Shown in pieces: positions 1-8,314 of a stretch of DNA of 64,000 bases (the first letter of the stretch is position 1; each line of letters opens with the position of its first letter). Position numbers and translations under genes: made by a program. The stretch lies in the NCBI RefSeq assembly GCF_034424545.1, contig NZ_CP139971.1, positions 248,001 to 312,000 of the forward strand, read 5' to 3'. The DNA is from Trinickia caryophylli (GTDB taxonomy: Bacteria > Pseudomonadota > Gammaproteobacteria > Burkholderiales > Burkholderiaceae). The notes under the pieces are model-generated. The model had not been told where the DNA came from and ran no database searches. It worked only from the letters and a program-made list of their open reading frames with translations.

Positions 1-507
1 ATGCGCGCTGAAGCGATCTTGATCCACGAGATCGATGCGTTTCGCGGAGCCCCATCCGTTCGTCATGGTGAAGCGGTACTTGGGCACCGTAATGTAGCCT
101 TGGTTGGCTTCTACACGCAAATGCGCCTCGGGACCGAGAAAGACATTTCCGGTATCTGCGATCCGCACATGACCGTAGGCATCGGCCACGTCGCTGTCGA
201 CGGAATAATGCAGGGCGTCGGCCTTGATGGCAGACGATGCGCGCCGCAGTTCGGCGTCGCCCTTCGCCGCGACGTCGGCGCCGTCGCTTTGCGTCGCCAG
301 CAGACCGGAGACGAACACGGCCGGGTGCTGCCCGGGCTGTGCGGGGTGCCGCTCGAGCGTTGGCGCGAGGCACAGGCCACGTTCGTCGCTCAGGCGCTCG
401 CATTCCGTTGCCGGAGTGGCGCTTTGCGCAAGTGCGAGTACGGGACGTAGCGCGGGGCGGAGCGCGCAGGCAGCAACAACGAGAAAAACGATGCGCCTCA
501 CGCGCAT
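1..507 (-). CDS. LptD-like (LPS-assembly/OstA) protein, N-terminal part only
   Basis: The reading frame runs leftwards off the window, so only about 169 residues are visible. It opens with a signal-peptide-like stretch (Arg-rich start, then a hydrophobic run ending near LALAQS). A segment follows that resembles the periplasmic OstA/LptA-like domain of Burkholderia LptD: short beta-strand repeats such as ADALHYSVDSDVADAYGHVR, a GNVFLGPEAHLRVE strand and a GSAKRIDLVDQDRFSAH strand. In LptD this domain receives LPS from the LptA bridge before the C-terminal barrel inserts it into the outer membrane. The ATG at 507 is the only start directly before the signal peptide. Normal lptD neighbours (surA) are not visible. 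It could be a paralogue or another OstA-fold protein. Family identification is from motif recall; truncation is by the window edge, not mutation. Confidence 0.55.
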   Translation of the reverse strand, partial: MRVRRIVFLVVAACALRPALRPVLALAQSATPATECERLSDERGLCLAPTLERHPAQPGQHPAVFVSGLLATQSDGADVAAKGDAELRRASSAIKADALHYSVDSDVADAYGHVRIADTGNVFLGPEAHLRVEANQGYITVPKYRFTMTNGWGSAKRIDLVDQDRFSAH

Positions 508-616
508 GCGTCGATATCTGCGTGAGTTCAAGGCAAGAAAAATATAAGAGCCGGGCGGAGCGTGCGCGAATCCGTGCGAGAGCGCGGAAGGAAAGAGGGC
601 CTGTTGACGAACTCGG

Positions 617-1024
617 CTATTGGAGCGTGGCGCCGTGGCCGGCGGCAAGGGTGGCCGGTTCGGGCAAGGGCAGTCCGGCCGCGGCGCAAAGCGCCTGGAC
701 CATGTACGGCACTTGATCGCGTGGCACCGAAAACGAAATGCCCGCATTGCCGTTCAACTGAAAGCGAACGACAAGATGATCGGTGCCGTCGAGCCGCCCG
801 ATTTCCCACCCATGGCAATGCAGTGCAAAGCACTTTTGCGCGGTGCCGCCGTTCAGTCGATTCGACAGCTCGATCGCATGAGGCAGCGCAACCAGCAGGT
901 GATCGAACAACGAGCGATGAACCGCGGCGGTGCCGGCGTTCCCGAGCACGACGAGATATTGCCCGTCGGGCGTGAGTTCGACGGCGCTGATCGAGTCGAT
1001 CGCGAGCGTCGGCGAATCAGACAC
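617..1024 (-). CDS. conserved-looking hypothetical protein, 135 aa, GTG start
   Basis: I do not recognise the family. The protein is soluble, with no signal peptide or membrane segment. It contains an alternating strand pattern (VELTPDGQYLVVLGN, then FALHCHGWEIGRLDG, DHLVVRFQLNGNAGISFSV) that suggests a small beta-rich domain. The proposed GTG start at 1024 overlaps the stop of the upstream gene in the string GTGTCTGA, which suggests translational coupling. Extending upstream in the same frame gives only Arg/Pro-rich sequence of shadow type, so the long version of the ORF was not used. The next gene downstream on this strand is the lptD-like fragment, 109 bp away. Function unknown. Confidence 0.5.
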   Translation of the reverse strand: MSDSPTLAIDSISAVELTPDGQYLVVLGNAGTAAVHRSLFDHLLVALPHAIELSNRLNGGTAQKCFALHCHGWEIGRLDGTDHLVVRFQLNGNAGISFSVPRDQVPYMVQALCAAAGLPLPEPATLAAGHGATLQ

Positions 1025-1325
1025 GGCGCGCGGCCCACACCGTGTCCGGCGCGGCAATCCCCGGCCGCGCGTAAGCGGCGCCGAGCACGCTTGGACGAAG
1101 CACGGCGCCGGACGAAGAGGCCGCGGCCAGAAGCGGCGAGAAGATCGGTGCCGAGCTGATGCGCAACACCGCTGCGAGTACATCGGCTGTGACGAACGGA
1201 ATCATGTCGAGTGCCTGTGAGTGATGGGGGCTTGACGACACGATATACGCTGCGAGCCACGCGGCCATTACGCGCGAATTACCGAATCTGAACGCAGGTA
1301 TCGGTTTCTTATCGTTGACGTGCAT
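1017..1325 (-). CDS. small hypothetical protein, 102 aa
   Basis: Unrecognised. The start at 1325 (MHVNDKKPIP) was chosen because upstream sequence in this frame is Arg/Cys-rich and looks non-coding. The middle (AAWLAAYIVSSSPHHSQAL, then IPFVTADVLAAVLRI) has a helix-turn-helix-like spacing loosely reminiscent of MucR/Ros N-termini, but no zinc finger is present and I would not name it on that basis. The end of the gene overlaps the start of the next one by 8 bp (GTGTCTGA), so the two form a coupled pair. It is divergent from the bamA-like gene, with 217 bp between them that must hold both promoters. Confidence 0.4.
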   Translation of the reverse strand: MHVNDKKPIPAFRFGNSRVMAAWLAAYIVSSSPHHSQALDMIPFVTADVLAAVLRISSAPIFSPLLAAASSSGAVLRPSVLGAAYARPGIAAPDTVWAARRV

Positions 1326-1542
1326 TGCCGTGGCATGCGTGCGGTCGCAGGCGCCTCGAGTCTCGCAACCGGCTTGCAAAAGCAGCCGTTCATCCCCGTG
1401 AGCGCGCGGGGCGGCGGCGGAAAGAATCGTTAATGGGCGCGTAACTGCGCGAGAAATGTCCGTCTCTATACTCCGCGCATTCCATTCTCGAACCGGCGGG
1501 ACGACGCAAGTACGTCGCCTGTCACATCCAACTTGAGCAAGC

Positions 1543-3852
1543 ATGAAGCGTAACAGTACGACGGTCTATGTGACGGCCATGGCCGGGCTGGCGGGGACGA
1601 CGGCAACGATTCAACCGGCGTGCGCGGCGCAGCCCTTCGTCGTGAAGGATGTCCGTATCGAGGGGACACGGCGTACGGAGCCGGGCACTGTGTTTTCTTA
1701 TCTTCCCATCAAGCGAGGCGATACGTTCACCGACGATTTGGCGTCGAAAGCCATTCGTGCACTCTACGCCACGGGGTTCTTCAGCGACGTTCAGGTTTCG
1801 GCCGACGACGATACCGTGATCGTCAAGGTCGTCGAGCGCGCGGCAATCGCAACGATCGATTTCGCCGGCATTCACGAGTTCGAGAAGGACGCGCTCATCA
1901 AGGCGCTGAAAAGCGTGGGCTTGTCGCAAGGCCGCTATTACGACCGGTCACTCGTCGATCGGGCGGAGCAGGAGCTCAAGCGCCAATATCTTACGCGCGG
2001 TTTTTACGCGGCTGAAGTCAGGACCACGGTCACTCCCGTCGATGAAAATCGGGTGTCGGTTCTCTTCTCGGTGGCCGAAGGCGCGAGCGCAAAGATCCGT
2101 CAGGTCGGTTTCATCGGCAATGAGGTGTTCACGACCAACCAGCTGCGCGACGAGATGCAGCTTTCCTCACCGAACTGGTTCTCGTGGTATTCGAAGAACG
2201 ACCTTTATTCGAAAGACAAGCTGACCGTCGACCTGGAAAACGTCCGGAAGTTTTATCTGAACCGTGGCTACCTCGAGTTCAATATCGAATCGACGCAGGT
2301 TTCCATCTCGCCCGACAAGAAAGACATGTATCTCACGCTGACGGTGCACGAGGGCAAGCCGTATACCGTGTCGGATATCCGGCTGGCCGGCAACCTCGTC
2401 GATCGCGAGGCGGAACTGACGAAACTGATCAAGCTGAGACCGGGGGAGCGATTTTCCGCGGATAAGCTGCAGGCCACGACGAAAGCGATCGTCGACAAAC
2501 TTGGCGAATACGGCTACGCATTCGCATCGGTCAACGCGCAGCCAGAAATAGACCGTGACCGGCACACGGTCGCGCTGACGCTGCAGGTCGACCCGGGGCG
2601 GCGCGTCTATATTCGCCACATCGACATCGTCGGCAACACGCGTACGCGCGACGAAGTCGTGCGCCGCGAAATGCGGCAGCTCGAAAGCGCCTGGTTCGAT
2701 TCGGGCCGCCTTGCACTGTCCAAAGACCGTATCAACCGGCTCGGTTACTTCACCGACGTCGAGATGGTGACGATCCCGGTCGAGGGCGCACCGGATCAGG
2801 CGGACGTGGAAGTGAAGGTCACCGAGAAGCCGACGGGCGCGATTACGCTCGGTGCCGGTTTCTCGTCTTCCGACAAGGTCGTGCTGTCCGCGGGTGTCTC
2901 GCAGGACAACGTATTCGGTTCGGGCACGAGTCTGGCCGTCAGCGTCAACACGGCGAAGACCTATCGAACGCTCGCCGTGACGGCAACGGACCCGTACTTC
3001 ACGGTGGACGGCATCAAGCGGATCACGGATGTGTATTACCGCACGAGCTATCCGCTCTATTACAGCAGCGACTCGAGTTTCCGCATCGTCAGTATGGGCG
3101 GGGACATCAAGTTCGGCATTCCGTTTTCCGAGGCCGACACGGTTTATCTCGGCGTCGGCCTCGAGCAGGATCGCTTCAATATCGATTCGTCCACGCCGCA
3201 GAGCTACAAGGACTACGTGAGCGAGTTCGGCCGCGTCGTCAACAACGTGCCACTGACGGCGGGCTGGTCGCGCGATGCGCGCGACAGTGCGCTCGTGCCC
3301 AGCCGCGGCTACTATCTGCAGGCCAATGGCGAGGTGGGGACGCCGGCCGGCGAGACGCAATACTACAAGGCCGATCTGCAGGCGCAGTACTACTACTCGT
3401 TTGCACGCGGCTATATTCTCGGCCTGAACCTTCAGGGTGGATACGGTAACGGCTTCGCAGGCAAGGCCTACCCGATCTTCAAGAACTACTATGCGGGCGG
3501 CATCGGCTCGGTGCGAGGCTACGAAACGAGTTCGCTCGGCCCGCGCGATACGTCGACGAACGACCCGATCGGCGGTTCGAAAATGTTCGTGATGAACCTC
3601 GAAATGACGGTGCCGTTGCCCGGCACCGGCTGGGACCGCACGCTGCGCTTGTTCACGTTCGTCGATGCGGGCAATGTCTGGGGCGACGAGGGCAGCAGCA
3701 CCGGTGCGAACGGCCTTCGATACAGCTATGGCGCGGGCCTGGAATGGATCTCGCCCATCGGCCCGCTCAAGCTGTCGTTCGGCTTGCCGATCGTTCGGCA
3801 TTCCGGCGACAACTATCAAAAGTTCCAGTTTCAGATCGGCACGTCGTTCTGA
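1543..3852 (+). CDS. bamA: BamA-family outer-membrane assembly protein (paralogue)
   Basis: This 769-residue protein has the full BamA layout: a short signal peptide ending near ACAAQ, about five POTRA repeats (roughly residues 25 to 425), then a 16-strand bacterial surface antigen barrel ending in Phe (FQFQIGTSF). The VRGY motif of barrel loop 6 is at residues 657 to 660. BamA folds and inserts beta-barrel proteins into the outer membrane. The usual neighbours (rseP upstream, skp, lpxD, fabZ, lpxA downstream) are absent: the gene stands alone between a divergent small gene and a convergent dioxygenase. It is therefore probably a second copy, or a BamA-like/TamA-like relative, rather than the essential locus. 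No internal damage is visible. Confidence 0.88.
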   Translation: MKRNSTTVYVTAMAGLAGTTATIQPACAAQPFVVKDVRIEGTRRTEPGTVFSYLPIKRGDTFTDDLASKAIRALYATGFFSDVQVSADDDTVIVKVVERAAIATIDFAGIHEFEKDALIKALKSVGLSQGRYYDRSLVDRAEQELKRQYLTRGFYAAEVRTTVTPVDENRVSVLFSVAEGASAKIRQVGFIGNEVFTTNQLRDEMQLSSPNWFSWYSKNDLYSKDKLTVDLENVRKFYLNRGYLEFNIESTQVSISPDKKDMYLTLTVHEGKPYTVSDIRLAGNLVDREAELTKLIKLRPGERFSADKLQATTKAIVDKLGEYGYAFASVNAQPEIDRDRHTVALTLQVDPGRRVYIRHIDIVGNTRTRDEVVRREMRQLESAWFDSGRLALSKDRINRLGYFTDVEMVTIPVEGAPDQADVEVKVTEKPTGAITLGAGFSSSDKVVLSAGVSQDNVFGSGTSLAVSVNTAKTYRTLAVTATDPYFTVDGIKRITDVYYRTSYPLYYSSDSSFRIVSMGGDIKFGIPFSEADTVYLGVGLEQDRFNIDSSTPQSYKDYVSEFGRVVNNVPLTAGWSRDARDSALVPSRGYYLQANGEVGTPAGETQYYKADLQAQYYYSFARGYILGLNLQGGYGNGFAGKAYPIFKNYYAGGIGSVRGYETSSLGPRDTSTNDPIGGSKMFVMNLEMTVPLPGTGWDRTLRLFTFVDAGNVWGDEGSSTGANGLRYSYGAGLEWISPIGPLKLSFGLPIVRHSGDNYQKFQFQIGTSF

Positions 3853-3897
3853 TGAGGAGCGACGGCGGCGCCCCGCCGAAGGGGCTGCCGGCCAGTA

Positions 3898-4809
3898 TCA
3901 GAAGCGTCGTGGTCGTGGTGCCGGCATCTCCGCGACGGGTACCGGCGTTGCGTCGGGATCGACAACGGCGATGGCCTGGGCGCGCAGCCCGTTTTCATAG
4001 GTGCTGCCGTCCATAGCGGTGGTCCGGGCGATCGCTCCCGTACCCTGCTGATGAACGAAGACCGGGTCCTCGGTCTGAGTCGTTCGGGCAATCGCGTGGC
4101 TGCGGTAGGGATCCGCGCGCATCAGTTGGACCATCAATCCTTCCGGAAAGAAGATCTGACCGGTATGCGATATGTGCTCGCCGGCCAGCGATCGGTTCGT
4201 CGTCCGTACCTTGAAATGAATGTGGTTCGTACGGCCCTCGTAGCAACCGGGCACGATGGTACGAAACGTCACGTTGCCGCGCTCGTCGGTGCGCTGTATG
4301 CCGCGCAGAAACGTTAGCCGATCGCTTGGGTGCGGCCGCGGCGGCTGGCCAGGCGGCGGCTCCGGCGGTACGGCATCTTGCCGTCGCACACCCGGGCCGG
4401 GACCAGGTCCTGCTCCTGGCCTCGGTTCGCCCTCATCCTGCGGCGGCATGCCGGGAGGGGGGCCGGGCGGTCTGCCCGCCGCGTTCGTGAAACCCGAGTA
4501 GTTCCCGAGCGCGTCGCATTGCCATATATCGATAATGGCGCCCGCGAGCGGTGCGCAGCGGCGCTTGTCGATCAACGAAATGGTCAGAAGCAGGGGAATG
4601 CCGGGCTTGCCCTCGGTAACGTCGGCTCTGAACAGAGTCGTATCGAGGTGATAGGGGCCTGTCTCCTGCTCGGGGCTCGATTCGCAGGCGCCGGCGCCTG
4701 CCGCGGCAGACGGCGCCGCCCGCGGCAGGCGAGGCGTGTCCAGCGCGGCGCCGAGTACGAGCGTCGTCAGCAAGAAGCGGCGGCGCGTGGCGTATCCGTT
4801 GAAGGTCAT
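3898..4809 (-). CDS. exported intradiol ring-cleavage dioxygenase-like protein
   Basis: The protein has 303 residues. Its N-terminus carries an Arg-rich start (TRRRFLLTT) and a hydrophobic run, compatible with Tat or Sec export. The core has the signature of intradiol dioxygenases, which cleave catechols using Fe(III): ETGPYHLD, a strand with IDIWQCDALGNYSG, PGCYEGRTNHIHFK. The visible candidate ligands are Tyr190 and the HxH pair His196/His198, plus a Tyr in GNYSG. A Pro/Gly-rich insert (from about residue 109 to 148, GPPPG and PGPGPG motifs) interrupts the domain just after the DIWQCD strand. The gene converges on the bamA-like gene with 45 bp between their ends. Substrate unknown; secreted members of this group are often uncharacterised. 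Confidence 0.75.
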   Translation of the reverse strand: MTFNGYATRRRFLLTTLVLGAALDTPRLPRAAPSAAAGAGACESSPEQETGPYHLDTTLFRADVTEGKPGIPLLLTISLIDKRRCAPLAGAIIDIWQCDALGNYSGFTNAAGRPPGPPPGMPPQDEGEPRPGAGPGPGPGVRRQDAVPPEPPPGQPPRPHPSDRLTFLRGIQRTDERGNVTFRTIVPGCYEGRTNHIHFKVRTTNRSLAGEHISHTGQIFFPEGLMVQLMRADPYRSHAIARTTQTEDPVFVHQQGTGAIARTTAMDGSTYENGLRAQAIAVVDPDATPVPVAEMPAPRPRRF

Positions 4810-4981
4810 CGTGTAGCCTTGAATATCTTGAATATGAATAGCGCGCCCGGTCGGGGCGTGCTATCCATAATCTAAGCCAATATTCGCGCGCATCCGTTAA
4901 CGCCGGCTTACCGTCCATTAACGGACAGTTCGTGTCGCTCGAGAGGTGCCATAAAGGTAAAGCCGAAATACGGAAAGGCTT

Positions 4982-5710
4982 TCAGCTGTCGGATTCCGCC
5001 TGATCGGGATAGCGCTCGAGGCGATAACCGACACCATAGATCGATCGAATCATGTCCTGCTGCGGCCGCACGGCTTGCAGCTTGCGTCGCAGGTTCTTGA
5101 TGTGCGTGTCGACCGTGCGATCGGCCACCACGCGATGATCGTCGTAAAGACTGCGCAGCAGGAGATCGCGCGGATAAATCCTTCCCGGTGTCGAATGCAA
5201 AAGCGAGAGCAGCCGCAATTCGATCGGCGTCAGATTCAGATCGCGCGAGTCCAGTTCGGCGATATGCCGTTCCAGGTCGATATGGAATGGCGAGGGCGCC
5301 GGGTTGTCCGGCTGTGCCGCACGCACCGCGTTTTCGACGCGGCGCAGAATGGCCTTGACTCTCGCGACGACTTCGCGGGGGCTGAATGGCTTGCAGACGT
5401 AATCGTCGGCACCGAGTTCGAGGCCCAGCAGCCGGTCGATTTCGTCGACGCGTGCGGTAATGATGATGACGGGCGTGTCCGAAAACGTACGCAGCTCCCG
5501 GCAGATTTCGAGCCCGCCGCGGCCGGGTAGCATCAGGTCGAGCAGGATCAGCGCGGGCGCGTGCGCGTGTACGTGCGCAATCGCATCGAGGCCGTCCGCG
5601 ATCACGGTCGCGTCATAGCCTTCGGCGCGCAGATAATCGGCGAGCAACGCCGAAAGCTTGGGTTCGTCTTCGACGATCAAAATGCCGGGGCGCGAAATAC
5701 GATCAGTCAT
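4982..5710 (-). CDS. baeR: BaeR-type OmpR/PhoB response regulator
   Basis: A 242-residue regulator with an intact receiver (phospho-acceptor Asp58 in LILLDLMLPG, Lys107 in YVCKPF) and a C-terminal winged helix (LTPIELRLLSLL to SIYGVGYRLE). The stretch from IDRLLGLELGADDY through SPREVVARVKAILRR closely recalls Escherichia coli BaeR, the envelope-stress regulator. The ATG at 5710 was chosen because it overlaps the end of the kinase gene by 8 bp and leaves a normal BaeR N-terminus (ILIVEDEPK). It is co-transcribed with and follows the sensor kinase gene. The direct targets cannot be read from the window. Confidence 0.88.
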   Translation of the reverse strand: MTDRISRPGILIVEDEPKLSALLADYLRAEGYDATVIADGLDAIAHVHAHAPALILLDLMLPGRGGLEICRELRTFSDTPVIIITARVDEIDRLLGLELGADDYVCKPFSPREVVARVKAILRRVENAVRAAQPDNPAPSPFHIDLERHIAELDSRDLNLTPIELRLLSLLHSTPGRIYPRDLLLRSLYDDHRVVADRTVDTHIKNLRRKLQAVRPQQDMIRSIYGVGYRLERYPDQAESDS

Positions 5711-7211
5711 GTCGGGTTGGCGATATCGGAAAACGGGCTGCGATCCAGAGCCCCCCCAGCGCAGAGCGCGATGCGGTGATCGTGCCGCAGTGTTCGCGGA
5801 CGATATGCCGGCATAGCGCCAGCCCCAACCCCGCGCCACCGCTTTGTCGGCTGCGCGAAGGGTCGGCACGGAAGAGCCGATCGAACAGATGGGGCAGCAG
5901 CGGCTCGGGTACGGACGGATAAGAATCCTGTACGTCGATTCGCAATTCGTCGCGCGTGGTGGCGACCGAGACGCGGACTTTTCCGCCCGGGTCGGTATAG
6001 CGCAGCGAGTTTTCGAGCAGATTCTTCATCAATTGCGTAAGCCGATGCGGATCGGCGGACATCAGTGCGGGTTCCTCGCCGAAATCCGTTTCGAGCGCGA
6101 TCTGCTTGGCGGCGAGCCGTTCCCTGACCGCTTCCGCCGCGCCTTCGACAAGCGGAGCGACATTGACCCTCACTTTTTCGAACGACAACGCGCCGATATC
6201 GGCAAGCGACAACTCGTACAAATCGTCGATCAACTGGCTCAGCATCGTGACTTCGGATTGAAGCGAGGTGAGCGTGGCCGCATCGAGCCGGCGCACACCG
6301 TCCTCGATCGCTTCGAGTTCGCCGCGCAAAACAGCGAGCGGGGTACGCAATTCGTGCGAGATGTCGGCGATGAAATCGCGCCGGCTCCGCTCGGCTGCTT
6401 CGAGCGAGGTGGCAAGGCGGTTGAAGTCGCTTGCCAACTGGCTCAACTCGTCGCTGCCGCTTTCGGGCACGCGCGTGGCGTAGTCGCCGCTCGCGAGGCG
6501 GTGCGTGGCCAGTACGAGGCGGCGCGCCGGGGCAAGAAAGAGGCGTGCCAGCACGATCGCCACGGCGGCCGACAGTAAAACGGCGAAGCCGACGATGATC
6601 CACGTTGCCCGAATCTGCCGGGCCTGAAACTGGCGGTCCGCCGCGTACAGCATGTTCGCGGGCGAGGCGACCGTCAGCCAGCCGACCACCGTGCCGGCCA
6701 CCTTCAGGGGGAGGCGGCGTTCGCCCGGTGGCGGAGGGGGCCCGTTGGCGGCCACGCGGCGCATCTGTGCATCGTATAGCGTCATGGGCGGCATTCGTCC
6801 CGAGCCGGGTCCGTCGCCAGCGTCCGGTGGCAGCCCCGGCGGCGGGCCCCCGGGCGGTGCGCCCGCCTCGTCCGGCGGTGGGCCGCCTTCCGGGCTGCCG
6901 CCTGGAAATGCCGGCCTCCCGGCCGTGTCCGGTGCGCGGGCGCCACCGGGCGCCGACGCGGGCAGCACCGAGCGCGTCAGCGCCAGCCAGGCCTGGGAAT
7001 TCTGGCGAAGAAAGTCCCAGTTGCCGTGCATGGCGTAAGCCTGCTCGAGCTTGAGGCTGAGCTGCTTCGTGCGCTCGCTGTTCTGGGCCGTCAGGTAATC
7101 GACAAAACCGCGCTGAAAGCTGAAGCGCATGGCCACGCCCATCGCAACGGCGATGAGGATGCAAACGGCGAGTACGGCCAGAAAAAGCTTCGATGTAATG
7201 CCGATTCTCAT
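5703..7211 (-). CDS. baeS: BaeS-like sensor histidine kinase
   Basis: The 502-residue kinase has two membrane segments (about residues 7 to 27 and 195 to 220) flanking a periplasmic sensor domain, a HAMP linker, an H-box with His286 (DISHELRTP) and an ATP-binding domain (N-box ENSLRY, then GLGLALCRHIV). The periplasmic loop includes a Pro/Gly-rich insert of roughly 60 residues (PPPDEAGAPPGGPPPGLPP). Its partner is the overlapping response regulator gene. Family knowledge: BaeS senses envelope damage and indole-like compounds; whether this copy does so is inference. The G1-box-like motif DSYPSV lacks the usual paired glycines, as in other BaeS proteins with a DSAPG variant, but is more divergent here. 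Confidence 0.85.
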   Translation of the reverse strand: MRIGITSKLFLAVLAVCILIAVAMGVAMRFSFQRGFVDYLTAQNSERTKQLSLKLEQAYAMHGNWDFLRQNSQAWLALTRSVLPASAPGGARAPDTAGRPAFPGGSPEGGPPPDEAGAPPGGPPPGLPPDAGDGPGSGRMPPMTLYDAQMRRVAANGPPPPPGERRLPLKVAGTVVGWLTVASPANMLYAADRQFQARQIRATWIIVGFAVLLSAAVAIVLARLFLAPARRLVLATHRLASGDYATRVPESGSDELSQLASDFNRLATSLEAAERSRRDFIADISHELRTPLAVLRGELEAIEDGVRRLDAATLTSLQSEVTMLSQLIDDLYELSLADIGALSFEKVRVNVAPLVEGAAEAVRERLAAKQIALETDFGEEPALMSADPHRLTQLMKNLLENSLRYTDPGGKVRVSVATTRDELRIDVQDSYPSVPEPLLPHLFDRLFRADPSRSRQSGGAGLGLALCRHIVREHCGTITASRSALGGLWIAARFPISPTRHD

Positions 7212-7503
7212 GGGCGGATCGGGGCGTATGCGCTGTCGTTAAGTCGTTCGTTCAATCGGTCTGGCGATCCGGGCGGGCAGGTCGGGGCGCGACCGGGAGG
7301 CGAGCCGCATCGCTCGCCGCGCATCGAGCCGCCCGGTCGACGGATGCTATTTTCGCGCCGGGCCGCGTAAAAGTGTCGAACCTGCCGGCAACTTTCACAG
7401 TTTCTCCTCTTTTCCCTCATCTTCGCTGCACAGTTGCGCTTTACCATCGATGGCGACGCAAAAGACGTTATCCCTGACATTGCATCGTGAAAGAGGCTCA
7501 TCG

Positions 7504-8295
7504 ATGATCAAGCACCTCCTTGTCGTTGAACCCGACCAGGCAATCCGCGACGAATTGCGCGCGCGCATTCAGCGGCACGAGTTCGAAATGTCGGTGCTCT
7601 ACGACGCGGCTTCGCTGATGCGGCGCCTCGACGCGGAAGTGCCGTCCGCCATTGTGTTGCGGCACGGGCTGCCGGCCAACGACGGCATTGCGGCGCTTCG
7701 ACGCGTGCGCGAGGCGGGATTCGACATGCCGATCATCATCGTGAGCCGCTCGGCGGAGGTGACCGACAAGATCGTCGCTTTCGAACTCGGCGCGAACGAC
7801 TATCTCGTCGATCCTTTCGACACGAATGAACTGCTGGCTCGCATACGTAACGCGCTGCGCTTCCACCATCGGGAAAGGTTCGCCGTGCCGGCTTATCGGA
7901 AGCAATACGCGTTCGGGGAATTCTCGCTCGACTTTCTCGGGCGCAGGCTCTTCAAGCGCGGCGTGGAAGTGGCGGTGCGGCCCAGCGTGTTCTCATTGCT
8001 GCAGATTTTCTCGGCCCACCCGATGAAAATGCTCACGCGGGCACGCATCATGGAAATGCTCGGCAGGGAAGGGACGTATCAGGCGGAGCGCGGGCTCGAC
8101 GTGCTCATATTCCGGGTCCGGTCGGTTCTCGGCAAAGCGCCTTCCGGCGTCCAATACATCCAGACGATCCGCGGGCAGGGCTACGTTTTCGTGCCCGGCG
8201 ACGAAGAGCCGGCAACTGCGCGCTGCGTCGATGCGGCTCTAGCGGTCAGCGGTGCTGCCCGGCGCGCGATTCACTACGATTCCGCCGTGCTGTAG
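7504..8295 (+). CDS. orphan OmpR-type regulator with a degenerate receiver domain
   Basis: The predicted protein is 263 residues with a receiver-like N-terminus and a winged-helix C-terminus (FGEFSLDFLGRRLFKRG to IRGQGYVFVPG). The start at 7504 follows an AGAGG ribosome-binding site; an upstream in-frame start at 7450 lacks one. Compared with a normal receiver (BaeR in this window), the phospho-acceptor Asp is Arg53 (IVLRHGLP), the conserved Thr is Ser81 and the conserved Lys is Asp103 (YLVDPF). It therefore cannot be phosphorylated in the standard way. No kinase gene is adjacent; it is divergent from baeS across 292 bp. It may bind DNA constitutively or sense another signal. Targets unknown. 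Confidence 0.8.
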   Translation: MIKHLLVVEPDQAIRDELRARIQRHEFEMSVLYDAASLMRRLDAEVPSAIVLRHGLPANDGIAALRRVREAGFDMPIIIVSRSAEVTDKIVAFELGANDYLVDPFDTNELLARIRNALRFHHRERFAVPAYRKQYAFGEFSLDFLGRRLFKRGVEVAVRPSVFSLLQIFSAHPMKMLTRARIMEMLGREGTYQAERGLDVLIFRVRSVLGKAPSGVQYIQTIRGQGYVFVPGDEEPATARCVDAALAVSGAARRAIHYDSAVL

Positions 8296-8314
8296 CTGAC
8301 TGAGTGCGCATTGC

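Noticed and set aside
2167..3819. 550-codon ORF antisense to the bamA-like gene
   Set aside because: It is a shadow of the high-GC coding frame; the plus-strand protein has clear BamA features throughout.
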